A DNA stretch of 64,000 nucleotides from Caenispirillum bisanense (GTDB lineage: Bacteria > Pseudomonadota > Alphaproteobacteria > Rhodospirillales > UBA2165). The DNA lies in contig CAMDWJ010000013.1 of assembly GCA_945877815.1 (NCBI GenBank), forward strand, positions 1 to 64,000. The letters run 5' to 3'. Numbering within the stretch: the first letter of the stretch is position 1; each line of letters begins with the position of its first letter. A model generated the notes under the pieces. The model had not been told where the DNA came from and searched no databases. It saw only the letters and a list, made by a program, of their open reading frames with translations. The translations under genes and the position numbers were made by a program. Positions 25,654 through 34,295 of the stretch are shown here, piece after piece.

Positions 25654-27008
25654 TGAGCGAACATCATCTAGACGGCGCAACGCTGTCGCTCGTCTGGTCG
25701 CTGCCCTTCGCCGGCATCCTGCTGTCGATCGCGCTGCTCCCGCTTTTCGCGCCTAAATTCTGGGAACATCATTTCGGCAAGGTGTCCGCCGCCTGGGCTG
25801 GCGCCTTCCTGATCCCCAGCGCGCTTGCCTTCGGATTCGAGACTGCGGTTGCCGAAGTCCTGCATACGCTGGCGTTGGAGTATATTCCCTTCATCATCCT
25901 GCTCCTGGCGCTGTTCATCGTCGCGGGCGGCATCCGTCTCGTCGGCAATCTCGTCGGCACGCCGGAAACCAATACCGGCATGCTCGCCATCGGCGCGGGG
26001 CTTGCTAGTTTCCTCGGCACCACCGGCGCCTCCATGCTGCTGATCCGGCCGATGATCGCCGCCAATTCGGATCGCCGTCACAAGATTCATGTCTTCGTCT
26101 TTTTTATCTTCCTCGTTTCCAATATCGGCGGCTCGCTGACCCCGCTCGGCGATCCGCCTCTGTTCCTGGGATTCCTCAAGGGCGTCGATTTTCTCTGGAC
26201 CGTGGAGACCATGTTCCCGCCGATGGCGACGGCTTGCGTCATCCTGCTCGTACTCTTCTATGCAATCGACTCACATTACTGGAAGCGCGAGACGCGCGAG
26301 GTGACGGCGGGAAGCCGGTTGCCGCGTCGCTTGCGCATCGAAGGCGGGCACAACTTCATTTATCTCGCCTGCATCGTTGGGGCCGTAATGATGAGCGGAC
26401 TCATCGAAAACGACGAAATCGTTTCGATCGGCTACGGGATCGAAGTCGATGTCGTCGGGCTCGTGCGCGACGCGATCCTGTTGGCGCTGGCAGGAATGTC
26501 ACTGGCCACGACCAAACGTGCGACGCGCATCGAGAACGCTTTCACCTGGATACCCATTCAAGAAGTCGCGATCCTGTTCGTCGCCATCTTCCTCACCATG
26601 ATCCCGACACTCGCCGTGCTGCGCGCGGGCGCCGACGGCGCCTTCGCTCCATTGCTTGGGTTCGTTTCCACGGCCGATGGCCAACCGGTCGATATCGCCT
26701 ATTTTTGGCTGACAGGTATCTTGTCGAGTTTCCTCGACAACGCGCCCACCTATCTCGTCTTCTTCAATCTTGCGGGCGGCGACGCCGAAACCCTGATGGG
26801 CCCGCTGCATGGGACACTGCTCGCGATCTCGGCCGGCGCGGTCTTCATGGGCGCCAATACCTATATCGGCAACGCGCCCAACTTCATGGTCAAATCGATC
26901 TGCGAGGAACGTGGCATCCGCATGCCGAGCTTCTTCGGCTATATGGCATGGTCCGGCCTCATCTTGATTCCATTGTTCGTCCTCCTAAGCGTCTTGTTCT
27001 TCGTCTAG
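25653..27008 (+). CDS. CitMHS/NhaD-like membrane transporter
   Basis: A 451-residue protein with about 11-12 hydrophobic helices, of the ion-transporter superfamily that holds NhaD sodium/proton antiporters and citrate transporters. The two re-entrant motifs are SFLGTTGASMLL / GGSLTPLGDPPLFLGFLKG and SSFLDNAPTYLVFF / GANTYIGNAPNFMVKSI, the usual inverted pair. Annotated relatives are called sodium:proton antiporters or putative citrate transporters; the substrate cannot be told. The GTG start is preceded by GGGAGG inside a stable hairpin. Confidence 0.85.
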   Translation: MSEHHLDGATLSLVWSLPFAGILLSIALLPLFAPKFWEHHFGKVSAAWAGAFLIPSALAFGFETAVAEVLHTLALEYIPFIILLLALFIVAGGIRLVGNLVGTPETNTGMLAIGAGLASFLGTTGASMLLIRPMIAANSDRRHKIHVFVFFIFLVSNIGGSLTPLGDPPLFLGFLKGVDFLWTVETMFPPMATACVILLVLFYAIDSHYWKRETREVTAGSRLPRRLRIEGGHNFIYLACIVGAVMMSGLIENDEIVSIGYGIEVDVVGLVRDAILLALAGMSLATTKRATRIENAFTWIPIQEVAILFVAIFLTMIPTLAVLRAGADGAFAPLLGFVSTADGQPVDIAYFWLTGILSSFLDNAPTYLVFFNLAGGDAETLMGPLHGTLLAISAGAVFMGANTYIGNAPNFMVKSICEERGIRMPSFFGYMAWSGLILIPLFVLLSVLFFV

Positions 27009-27010
27009 CC

Positions 27011-27631
27011 ATGCCGCTGCAAAACCGCGTCACGCCTTTGGGCGAAATTGTGGCAGTCCAAGCGCGCGGCACCTTCATGGGAAATCGCGGCGTCTTGCAT
27101 GACGCCGACAAAAATCTGGGTGCTACACATTGGCGTCACACCCATTGGGTGACCTGCCTGCTGTCCTTTCACCAACGGCGCCGCGCAGTCATGACGCCCC
27201 ATCGTTACACCGAACTGTTTTTCCTCGACGAGGCCGTGGCGCTCGCCGCCGGCCATCGCCCGTGCGGCGAATGCCGGCGCGAACGCTACCGCGCCTATAT
27301 GGGCCTGTGGGAAGCGCAGTGCGGCGATCTCGCGCCCGCCCGTCCGAAAGACATCGACCGCGCCCTGCACGCCGCCCGCATCGATGCCAAAACCAAACGA
27401 CAAGTGCGCTTTGAAGCCGCTATCGTCACCCTGCCCGACGGAACCTTCATCATCCGCAACGAAACGCCGATGCTGGTGCGCGATGACAAGCTTTTCGTCT
27501 ATACCCCTGCCGGTTACACAGCGCCACAAACGCGTCCGGCACGCGAAACAGTCACGGTTCTCACTCCCGAACCGAACGTGCGGATCCTGCGCGCGGGCTA
27601 TGTGCCGCAAATCCATCCTTCGGCGTGTTAG
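27011..27631 (+). CDS. Conserved protein of unknown function with CxxC motif
   Basis: A 206-residue soluble protein starting two bases after the transporter stop, so the two form an operon. It contains NRVTPLGEIVAVQARGTFMGNRG at the N terminus, FLDEAVALAAGHRPCGECRRERY (a Cys-x2-Cys in a helical setting near residue 75, reminiscent of an Ada-type metal site) and a C-terminal beta-rich part. I know similar alphaproteobacterial proteins only as hypothetical. A metal or nucleic-acid role is conceivable but not shown. Confidence 0.75.
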   Translation: MPLQNRVTPLGEIVAVQARGTFMGNRGVLHDADKNLGATHWRHTHWVTCLLSFHQRRRAVMTPHRYTELFFLDEAVALAAGHRPCGECRRERYRAYMGLWEAQCGDLAPARPKDIDRALHAARIDAKTKRQVRFEAAIVTLPDGTFIIRNETPMLVRDDKLFVYTPAGYTAPQTRPARETVTVLTPEPNVRILRAGYVPQIHPSAC

Positions 27632-27682
27632 CGATCCCCCCACCAAATCGCGAAATCTCGACATGACAATGCGGCGGAGTCT

Positions 27683-28405
27683 TCAATACCCCGAAAGCAA
27701 CCCCGCACCGCCCTCGAGCATCATCGTGGTTCCGGTCATGAAATGATTGGTCATAGCCGAAAGGATCGCCTCAGCGACGTCTTCCGGCTGACCGATATTC
27801 CCCGTGAGTAGCGTCGCGGCCTGCTTTGCATATAGAGCCTTTTTGGCATCCGGCGGCAATTGATCCCACAGCGGCGTATCGATCACGCCGGGACAAATCG
27901 TGTTCACCCTTGTCGGCGCCAAATCGAGCGCGAGGCCACGTGTCATACCCTCGATCGCAGCATTGATCGCGGACACGAGTGTCGCGCCACGCGATGGGAT
28001 TTGACTGAGCTGACCGGAGACGAAAGTGAGTGAACCGTCCGGCGGCAGTTGCACTGCGCGCGCGATCCGGAAATAAGCCCAGAACTTCGCATCCATCGCC
28101 GCGAACGCTTTGTCCATCGCCAGGTCGGGCAGGAAACCGCGCCCGCCGGCACCCGCGCTGCACACGACATGATCCCAGGAGGGATCAGCCTTGAAAAATG
28201 CATCCACTGCCGACTGGTTCGTGGCGTCGAGCACACGTGCGTCGGCGCGCGCGCCGAGTTTCTTGACCGCATCGTCAAGTCGTCCGTTGTCGCGGCTGGC
28301 GATCGTCACCCTGGCGCGGGCCTCGGTCGCCAGTTTCGCCGTGGCAAGCCCGATCCCAGACGAGCCACCGATCACCAGGACCCTTTTGTTTTCCAAAGAC
28401 TGCAT
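27683..28405 (-). CDS. Atypical short-chain dehydrogenase/reductase lacking the Tyr-Lys dyad
   Basis: A 240-residue SDR. The nucleotide-binding turn is GGSSGIG (residues 13-19) with D59-type DATNQSAVD following, and the active-site Ser lies in TFVSGQLSQ. Where YxxxK should be, the protein reads VSAIN (in TLVSAINAAIEGM), so both catalytic Tyr and Lys are missing. A known SDR subgroup (Lin1944-like) has the same loss. It may be a binding protein or use other chemistry. It is read toward the CxxC gene and is probably a single-gene unit with the small membrane protein upstream. Confidence 0.85.
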   Translation of the reverse strand: MQSLENKRVLVIGGSSGIGLATAKLATEARARVTIASRDNGRLDDAVKKLGARADARVLDATNQSAVDAFFKADPSWDHVVCSAGAGGRGFLPDLAMDKAFAAMDAKFWAYFRIARAVQLPPDGSLTFVSGQLSQIPSRGATLVSAINAAIEGMTRGLALDLAPTRVNTICPGVIDTPLWDQLPPDAKKALYAKQAATLLTGNIGQPEDVAEAILSAMTNHFMTGTTMMLEGGAGLLSGY

Positions 28406-28444
28406 TCTAGTCCCTCCTCGTTATTATGTGCCCACTTAATTCCC

Positions 28445-28630
28445 TCAGCGGCGTGCCAGCACAATCAGCAAAAAACCGACCAACGCAATACCACCGCCGT
28501 AATAGGCCCACTTGATCTCGGCAATCATGAAGCTGCTGGATGGCCAACTCACATATCCCGTCCCCTGTCCGATAAATAGAAGTCCGAAGGCGACCGCGAC
28601 GGAACCGATCAGCGTGAGTAAACTTTTCAT
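28445..28630 (-). CDS. Small membrane protein, 61 aa
   Basis: A 61-residue protein with two hydrophobic helices (LLTLIGSVAVAFGLLFIG and YGGGIALVGFLLIVLA) and a short basic end (RR). GGAGGG lies 6 nt before the ATG. It sits between the TPR-OGT gene and the SDR on the same strand. No function can be proposed beyond membrane insertion. Confidence 0.7.
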   Translation of the reverse strand: MKSLLTLIGSVAVAFGLLFIGQGTGYVSWPSSSFMIAEIKWAYYGGGIALVGFLLIVLARR

Positions 28631-28672
28631 TAAATCCCTCCGGCGGGCATGAACCAGAATATTTCTCGATCT

Positions 28673-31066
28673 TCAACGAGCGACGTGCAGGTCAATGGGC
28701 GGCAAATTCTGATGATAGCGATCGTATATCTGTGTGAACGCCTGTTCGAGATTCCTAGTATAAAGCCCGCTATCGAATAGGGGAGCCGTCGCGAGAGATT
28801 GCGTCAGCTTGTTTTTGACGATGCGCAGCCGCTCGGGATCATTCGCCAGATCGACGGCCAGAGACTCGTATTTATTTTGACTCGCCGCAATCAGTTCAGG
28901 CAAACCAAGTGCGTTCAACAAACTTGAGGCCACCCTGCTGGCGAAGCTTTCGCCTGGGAGAGTTAGCAAAGGCAGTCCAGTCCAAAGAGCGTCACTCGCC
29001 GTCGTGTGCGCATTGTAAGGATAAGTGTCGAGAAACAAATCGGCTGCCCGATGCCGGGCCAAATGCAAATCCAACGGCATTCGCTTCGCGAATATCAGGC
29101 GACCGCTATCGATGCCGCGTCGCGCGGCCTCGGCACGCAAATTGCGCGCGGCGAAGGCGTTGTCTTCCAGCAGCCAAATCACGCTCCCTTCGACCCTAGC
29201 GAGAATACGCATCCAACCGTCGAAGGTCGCGGGCGTAATCTTGTAGTTGTTGTTGAAACAGCAAAATACAAATCCCGCATCCGGCAGAGCCAGTTCCGCG
29301 CGCGTGAAAACTCTGTCGGCAATATGCCTCTTGCTATCGTTGGGCTGATAGCTGTAGGGCAAATAGATAATTTTCTCGGTATAATAGTCCCGGCTCGAAT
29401 TCGGAATCAGCGTCGCGTCCGCGACGATATAATCCATATAGGACGCACCCATGGTTACCGGATAGCCAAGATAATTCACCTGAACCGGCGCCGCGCGTGC
29501 CGCGAAGATTCCCGCCCGACCGTATTGGGTAAAACCTTTCATGTCGACCGCGATATCGATCTGCATATCGCGCGAAAGTTGCGCAATCTCGGCGTCAGAC
29601 TTGGCACGAACGTCGATAAAATTATCGAACGCCGCGACCAGGCGATTCTTTACGTTCCCATGACTTTCCGGGCCGAACGAAAAGGCGATTATTTCCGTTT
29701 TCGATTTGTCGTGCCGTTCGAATAACTCTGCCGCGAGGTAAACAGTTGCGTGATCGTGAAAATCTGCCGAAAAATAGCCAACGCGGATTTTATCGCGCCG
29801 AACAATCGTCGGGCGGCTCGGCACGATGTCGCGCGGCGGGTGTTTATCCCTCACCCAAACATCCGTGACTTTTATTTGCGCAGACGGTGAATCGGACATC
29901 GAAATGAATATAAATGGCTGGCACGCCTTTTCATTGCGCTCGATTTTTTCATTCAATCGCGCAATACCCTCGTCCAGCCCATTCCAATCACAAATTTTCA
30001 TTTTGGTATGCAATCGCTCGCCGAACAGGAAATCGAGGTTCGGATTCAAGGCAACGGCCTTGTCGTAGCTCGCGAGCGCGTCCTCGAAACGTTTCATCTC
30101 GATCAACGTTTCGGCGCGATTGACGTAAGCCTCAGCGTAGTCCGGGTTCAACACGATGGCAGTGTCGTAATTCGCGAGCGCGTACTCGAAGCGGCCAAGA
30201 TCGTTCAATGTGGCCGCTCGATTAACGTAGGCCTCGACATAATCCGGCCTCAGGGAAATTGCTTTTTCATAATTCGCGAGCGCTTCTTCGCGACGCCGGA
30301 GATCGTTCAGCATGAGGGCGCGCGTGACATAGCCTTCAGCATCATCGGGCTGCAAATCGATGGCCGTGTCGTAGCTCGCCAACGCCTCGTCGAAGCGGCC
30401 CAGGCTCCGCAGCGCGTTGCCGCGATTGCCGTGCGCTCCGGCGTGTTTCGGATGCAACGCAACGGCCGTGTCGTAGCTCGCCAGCGCCTCATCGAATCGT
30501 TTGAGTTGCCGCAGCGCATTGCCGCGATTGCAGTACGAAACCAAGTGTTTGGGATTCAGCGCGATGGCTTTATCGCAGCTTGCAAGCGCCTCCTCCGGAC
30601 GTTCGAGCAGCAACAAAAGGTTACCTTTGTTGCAGTAGGCATTCGCATAACGCGGACTGAGTTCAATTGCCTGGTCGTAGCTCGCCAGAGCTTCGTCGAG
30701 GCGGTTTAGATCGTGCAGCGCAATGCCGCGATTGTTGAAGGCCTCGGCATCGTTCGGCGTCAAGGTGATCGCTTTGTCGTAACTTGTCAGCGCCTCGTCG
30801 AAACGTCTGAGCTTCGATAAGGCGTAGCCCAAGTTGTTGTGGACCGGCCCGATCGATGCGTTGATCGCGATCGCAGCGCGGATTAGTTCGACAGCACGCT
30901 CGAACCGCTCAGTTTGAAGCGCAATGACGCCGAGCAGCTGGAGCGCGTCGAAGTTTTTCGGCTGACTGCGGAGGACGTCCAGATAGGCGCGCTCAGCTTC
31001 AATGAGCTTTCCTTTTTGGTGAAGCGCGAGACCCGCTTTGAATATTTCTTGGGGAGTCATGGCCAT
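28673..31066 (-). CDS. TPR-containing O-GlcNAc-transferase-like protein (GT41/SPINDLY type)
   Basis: A 797-residue protein with ten tandem TPR units (about residues 3-342, 34 residues each) followed by a GT41 domain (about 420-790). In the catalytic part, the N-lobe DFHDHATVYLAAELFERHD aligns with the catalytic-His region of OGT, and CCFNNNYKITPATFDGWMRIL supplies the UDP-sugar-binding Lys. It would transfer a sugar to Ser/Thr of cytoplasmic proteins; targets are unknown. The TPR part shows strong repeat identity at DNA level, which favours copy-number change. Confidence 0.9.
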   Translation of the reverse strand: MAMTPQEIFKAGLALHQKGKLIEAERAYLDVLRSQPKNFDALQLLGVIALQTERFERAVELIRAAIAINASIGPVHNNLGYALSKLRRFDEALTSYDKAITLTPNDAEAFNNRGIALHDLNRLDEALASYDQAIELSPRYANAYCNKGNLLLLLERPEEALASCDKAIALNPKHLVSYCNRGNALRQLKRFDEALASYDTAVALHPKHAGAHGNRGNALRSLGRFDEALASYDTAIDLQPDDAEGYVTRALMLNDLRRREEALANYEKAISLRPDYVEAYVNRAATLNDLGRFEYALANYDTAIVLNPDYAEAYVNRAETLIEMKRFEDALASYDKAVALNPNLDFLFGERLHTKMKICDWNGLDEGIARLNEKIERNEKACQPFIFISMSDSPSAQIKVTDVWVRDKHPPRDIVPSRPTIVRRDKIRVGYFSADFHDHATVYLAAELFERHDKSKTEIIAFSFGPESHGNVKNRLVAAFDNFIDVRAKSDAEIAQLSRDMQIDIAVDMKGFTQYGRAGIFAARAAPVQVNYLGYPVTMGASYMDYIVADATLIPNSSRDYYTEKIIYLPYSYQPNDSKRHIADRVFTRAELALPDAGFVFCCFNNNYKITPATFDGWMRILARVEGSVIWLLEDNAFAARNLRAEAARRGIDSGRLIFAKRMPLDLHLARHRAADLFLDTYPYNAHTTASDALWTGLPLLTLPGESFASRVASSLLNALGLPELIAASQNKYESLAVDLANDPERLRIVKNKLTQSLATAPLFDSGLYTRNLEQAFTQIYDRYHQNLPPIDLHVAR
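30041..31060 (-). repeat. Ten tandem 102-bp TPR-coding repeats
   Basis: The section encoding residues 3-342 of the TPR-OGT protein repeats in 102-bp steps. Units 4-10 share the phrases RFDEALASYD and similar and are the most alike; units 1-2 are diverged. The repeats explain the direct-repeat signal here; there is no CRISPR structure. Confidence 0.85.
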
Positions 31067-31106
31067 TTTTAAGGATCAAGAGGAACGAGCGAAGCAGGCG
31101 CGCGCG

Positions 31107-31655
31107 TCACTTCCCCTTAACCTCGCGCGGCTTCCACGCGTTCACCGCAACCGCCTTGCCGGTCTGGTCGCGCAGAACCTTGGGCTTCATCACCTGAGTG
31201 AGCGCCGGGGCTTCGGCCTTTTCGACGGCGGCGACGAAACTTTTGCGAATCTCGTCGAGCGGAATTTCGGCACGCCGACCGCGCAGCAGCGCCGCCTTGT
31301 AGGCCGGGTTGCGGTGGCACAGCTTGGAGAGATATTCGGTCGAATGATGACCGAAGCGGCGCCAGATGCTGTCGACGAAGGAAGCCGTATCTTCGTCGAG
31401 GCGTGTATCGATGGTGAGGTTCGGACGGCCCTTATTATAGGCCGCGTAGATCGAGGGTTCGATCGGGCCCATTACCTCGTCGGCGACGAAAATCGCCGGC
31501 ACCAGCCGTTTGCCGTCATAAGCCAACGCATAGTAGGCCTGGGCCAGGAACAGCATAGATTGCAGCTTGGTCGGCTGAATATATTCGTTGTCGTTCAAGG
31601 CCCGGTCGTTGAGCCAGAAGGCAACTTCGAAGACGGAATCGACGGCGGATGGCAT
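31107..31655 (-). CDS. Panacea/SocA-like (DUF4065) protein
   Basis: A protein of about 182 residues. The core (IQPTKLQSMLFLAQAYYAL, then VADEVMGPIEPSIYAAY) matches the start of the Panacea domain (formerly DUF4065), found in the SocA proteolytic adaptor/antitoxin and in many antitoxins. The C terminus (KVLRDQTGKAVAVNAWKPREVKGK) is basic. No partner toxin lies beside it, so a toxin-antitoxin role is unlikely here. The start at 31655 is chosen from homology; no clear ribosome-binding site is seen and an upstream GTG/ATG (to 31763) is possible. Confidence 0.65.
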   Translation of the reverse strand: MPSAVDSVFEVAFWLNDRALNDNEYIQPTKLQSMLFLAQAYYALAYDGKRLVPAIFVADEVMGPIEPSIYAAYNKGRPNLTIDTRLDEDTASFVDSIWRRFGHHSTEYLSKLCHRNPAYKAALLRGRRAEIPLDEIRKSFVAAVEKAEAPALTQVMKPKVLRDQTGKAVAVNAWKPREVKGK

Positions 31656-31884
31656 GGGGCAGAGCGTAAGGCGGGTCGCATCGCGGATCAAGCGACGCGG
31701 CAGCCCGTCGATCAACCGCAAATATCCCGGAAAGGCGAGGAAATCGAAGCCTTTGCATGGCATTTTCCCAACGAACTCGGCATTGCGCCCGCCCCGCCCG
31801 GGATGCTATGCGTTAATGTCTCACGATCAACGTCCACCGGGGCACAAAACGGGTCGGGGGCGTTGAGAAGCCTAGGGAGGTTCC

Positions 31885-32352
31885 ATGCCAGCGGTAAAAA
31901 TGACTGTCAACGGTAAGAAAGTGAGCGGCAACGTCGAGGGCCGCACGCTTCTCGTTCAATTCCTGCGCGAGCATCTGGGCCTGACCGGTACCCATGTAGG
32001 GTGCGATACCTCGCAATGCGGCGCCTGCACGGTCCATGTGAACGGCCGCGCCATGAAATCGTGCACCCTGCTTGCCCTTCATCTCGAAGGCGCGGATGTG
32101 CTGACCATCGAAGGCCTCGCAGAGGGCGATAAGCTGCACCCGATGCAGGAAGCCTTCCGCGAACATCACGCCTTGCAATGCGGCTTCTGCACGCCCGGTA
32201 TGGTGATGAGCGCCATCGGTATCGTGAACGACCACAAAGATCTCGACGAAAAGACGATCCGCCATCAGCTCGAAGGCAACATCTGCCGCTGCACCGGCTA
32301 TCACAATATCGTCGAGGCCATCGCCGCGGCGCACAAGACGATGCGGGGGTAA
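31885..32352 (+). CDS. coxS: Molybdenum hydroxylase [2Fe-2S] subunit (CoxS-like)
   Basis: A 155-residue iron-sulphur subunit of an aerobic CO-dehydrogenase/xanthine-dehydrogenase-type enzyme. The plant-type cluster is in [21 protein letters not shown] and the second in [14 protein letters not shown] / [18 protein letters not shown] precedes the start. The FAD subunit gene follows after 6 nt. Substrate choice would be set by the large molybdenum subunit, which is not present in this window, so CO is only one possibility. Confidence 0.9.
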   Translation: MPAVKMTVNGKKVSGNVEGRTLLVQFLREHLGLTGTHVGCDTSQCGACTVHVNGRAMKSCTLLALHLEGADVLTIEGLAEGDKLHPMQEAFREHHALQCGFCTPGMVMSAIGIVNDHKDLDEKTIRHQLEGNICRCTGYHNIVEAIAAAHKTMRG

Positions 32353-32358
32353 CGAGCC

Positions 32359-33147
32359 ATGTACGATTTCACATATCAGCGCGCTTCATCCGTCGCCGAT
32401 GCGACCACCAAGTATAAAGCCGCCTCCGACGCCCGTTTCCTGGCCGGCGGCATGACACTCCTTGCCGTGCTCAAGCAGCGCCTCGATCAGCCGTCCGACG
32501 TCGTCGACCTGGCCGATGTGAAGGATCTGGTCGGCATCGCCGAAGAAGGCGGCGCCATCGTCATCAGGGCAATGACCACGCACAACACTGTCGCCACATC
32601 CGATATCGTGAAGAAGCGCATTCCGGCGCTGGCCGAACTGGCCGGCACCATTGGCGATCCCATGGTCCGCAACCGCGGCACCATCGGCGGCAGCCTCGCC
32701 AATTCTGATCCAGCGGCCTCCTATCCGTCGGCCGTGCTGGCGCTGAACGCGACCATCCATACCGACAAGCGCACCATCAAGGCAGACGACTTCTTCCAGG
32801 GCATGTTCACCACCGCGCTGGAAGCGGGCGAATTGATCACGAAGGTCTCGTTTCCGATCCCCGAACAGGCCGGCTATGAATATTTCCCGAACCCGGCCTC
32901 GCGCTATCCCATCGTAGGCGCCTTCGTCGCCAAAGGTAAGGACGGCGTGCGCGTCGCCATTACCGGCGCCGGCCCCTGCGCCTTCCGCCTGCCCGAATAT
33001 GAAAAGGCACTCGCGGGCGGCCTCGATCCAAAAAAGCTCGAAGGGCTCAAAGCATCGGCCGAAGGGCTCAATACTGATATTCATGCATCGGCGGAATATC
33101 GCGCCCACCTCATCAACGTCATGGCGCGGCGCGCCATCGGCGGATAA
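32359..33147 (+). CDS. coxM: Molybdenum hydroxylase FAD subunit (CoxM-like)
   Basis: A 262-residue FAD-binding subunit. The flavin motifs are FLAGGMTLLAVLKQRL (residues about 29-43) and the TIGGSLANSDPAASYP segment that contacts the pyrophosphate. The C terminus ends in the CO-DH flavoprotein domain. It is transcribed with coxS and is followed directly by an intrinsic terminator, so the unit is closed without a coxL gene. It should pass electrons from the Fe-S subunit to a quinone or other acceptor. Confidence 0.9.
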   Translation: MYDFTYQRASSVADATTKYKAASDARFLAGGMTLLAVLKQRLDQPSDVVDLADVKDLVGIAEEGGAIVIRAMTTHNTVATSDIVKKRIPALAELAGTIGDPMVRNRGTIGGSLANSDPAASYPSAVLALNATIHTDKRTIKADDFFQGMFTTALEAGELITKVSFPIPEQAGYEYFPNPASRYPIVGAFVAKGKDGVRVAITGAGPCAFRLPEYEKALAGGLDPKKLEGLKASAEGLNTDIHASAEYRAHLINVMARRAIGG

Positions 33148-33180
33148 CAGCGGTTTCACCCTCCTCGGAGGGGCCCGGAA

Positions 33181-33209
33181 ACACCCTCCATGCCGGAGGG
33201 TGTTTTTTT
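33181..33209 (+). terminator. Rho-independent terminator after coxSM
   Basis: Stem acaccctcc (33181-33189), loop atgcc, stem ggagggtgt (33195-33203), followed by a run of Ts to 33209. It is a perfect 9-bp stem just downstream of the coxM stop and ends the coxSM transcript. Confidence 0.93.
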
Positions 33210-33272
33210 GCCCGCAGCGGGCCTATATTATGACGGATATATTCTGCTAGATATAACGGTGTGGTGGGCGCA

Positions 33273-34295
33273 ATGGCGGATGTGGATACCGATGACGTCA
33301 TCGGACAGGCGAGCGACTGGGTGAAAGCCGGCAAAGGCGTGGCACTCGCCACCGTCATCGGCACCTGGGGCTCCTCGCCGCGCCCCGTCGGCAGCCAGCT
33401 CGCCATCGACGGCGACGGCGCCTTCGTCGGCTCAGTTTCGGGCGGCTGCATCGAAGGCGCAGTGATCGGCGAAGCGCTACAGACCATCAAGGACGGCAAG
33501 GTCCGTACCCTCGATTTCGGCGTCTCCGACGAGCAGGCCTGGGAAGTCGGGCTCGCCTGCGGCGGCAACATCAAGATATTCGTCGAACAAGCCGCCGATC
33601 CGGCGACCATGAAGCGGTTGCAGACTGAACGTCCAATCGCTCAGGTGACCGACCTTGCTACCGGCACCTATGCCATCGTGACGCCCAACGATGTCTCGGG
33701 CTCGCTGAAACTATCCGATGCCGTGATCGCGCGTGCGCGCGACACCATTCGCGACGATGTCAGCCGTTCGGTTAAGGACGAGGCCGGCGATGGCACCGAA
33801 TATTTCATCCGCGTGTTCAACACGCCGCTACGCATGATCGTGGTCGGCGCTGTCCACATCTCCCAAGCCCTCGTCCCGATGGCGCAACTTGCCGGTTATG
33901 CCTGCACCGTCGTCGATCCCCGTGGTGCCTTCGCCACCAAGGAACGCTTCCCCGGTGTGACGCTATCGGAAGACTGGACCGACGACGCGCTCAACCAGCT
34001 CAAGCCAGATGCGCGCACGGCCATCATAACCCTCACCCACGACCCCAAGCTCGACGACCCGGCGCTCGAGGTCGCGCTCCAATCCAACGCCTTCTATATT
34101 GGCGCATTGGGATCGTCGCGCACGCACGCCAAACGCGTCGCGCGCCTCAAGGAAGCAGGTCTTACAGACACGCAGATCGCACGTATCGGATCGCCGGTCG
34201 GGCTCGATATCGGCGCGAAGTCGCCGGCCGAAATCGCGATCTCGATTCTGGCCGAGGTCGTCGCGGCGAAACACGGCAAGGCCAAGGTAAAATGA
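33273..34295 (+). CDS. XdhC/CoxI-family molybdenum-enzyme maturation protein
   Basis: A 340-residue protein needed to load or sulphurate the molybdenum cofactor of xanthine-dehydrogenase-type enzymes. The N-terminal XdhC/CoxI domain has GTWGSSPRPVGSQLAI and SGGCIEGAV; the C-terminal Rossmann domain has VVGAVHISQALVPMAQLAGY and TLTHDPKLDDPAL. I took the ATG at 33273; a GTG at 33261 would add four residues. Its stop overlaps the next start (ATGA), so it is co-translated with the MoeA/MobA-like gene. Confidence 0.9.
   Translation: MADVDTDDVIGQASDWVKAGKGVALATVIGTWGSSPRPVGSQLAIDGDGAFVGSVSGGCIEGAVIGEALQTIKDGKVRTLDFGVSDEQAWEVGLACGGNIKIFVEQAADPATMKRLQTERPIAQVTDLATGTYAIVTPNDVSGSLKLSDAVIARARDTIRDDVSRSVKDEAGDGTEYFIRVFNTPLRMIVVGAVHISQALVPMAQLAGYACTVVDPRGAFATKERFPGVTLSEDWTDDALNQLKPDARTAIITLTHDPKLDDPALEVALQSNAFYIGALGSSRTHAKRVARLKEAGLTDTQIARIGSPVGLDIGAKSPAEIAISILAEVVAAKHGKAKVK

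Noticed and set aside
26234-27010. N-terminal extension of the CxxC protein over the transporter gene
   Set aside because: The extension is an Arg/His-rich out-of-frame reading of the transporter; the ATG at 27011 follows its stop.
30041-31060. Regular direct repeats that might be taken for a CRISPR or satellite array
   Set aside because: The 102-bp period encodes in-frame TPR units of the OGT-like protein; there are no short identical repeats separated by unique spacers.
31107-31655. Panacea-type protein as an antitoxin with a nearby toxin
   Set aside because: No small toxin gene is adjacent; neighbours are the OGT gene and the divergent coxS. A stand-alone role is more likely.
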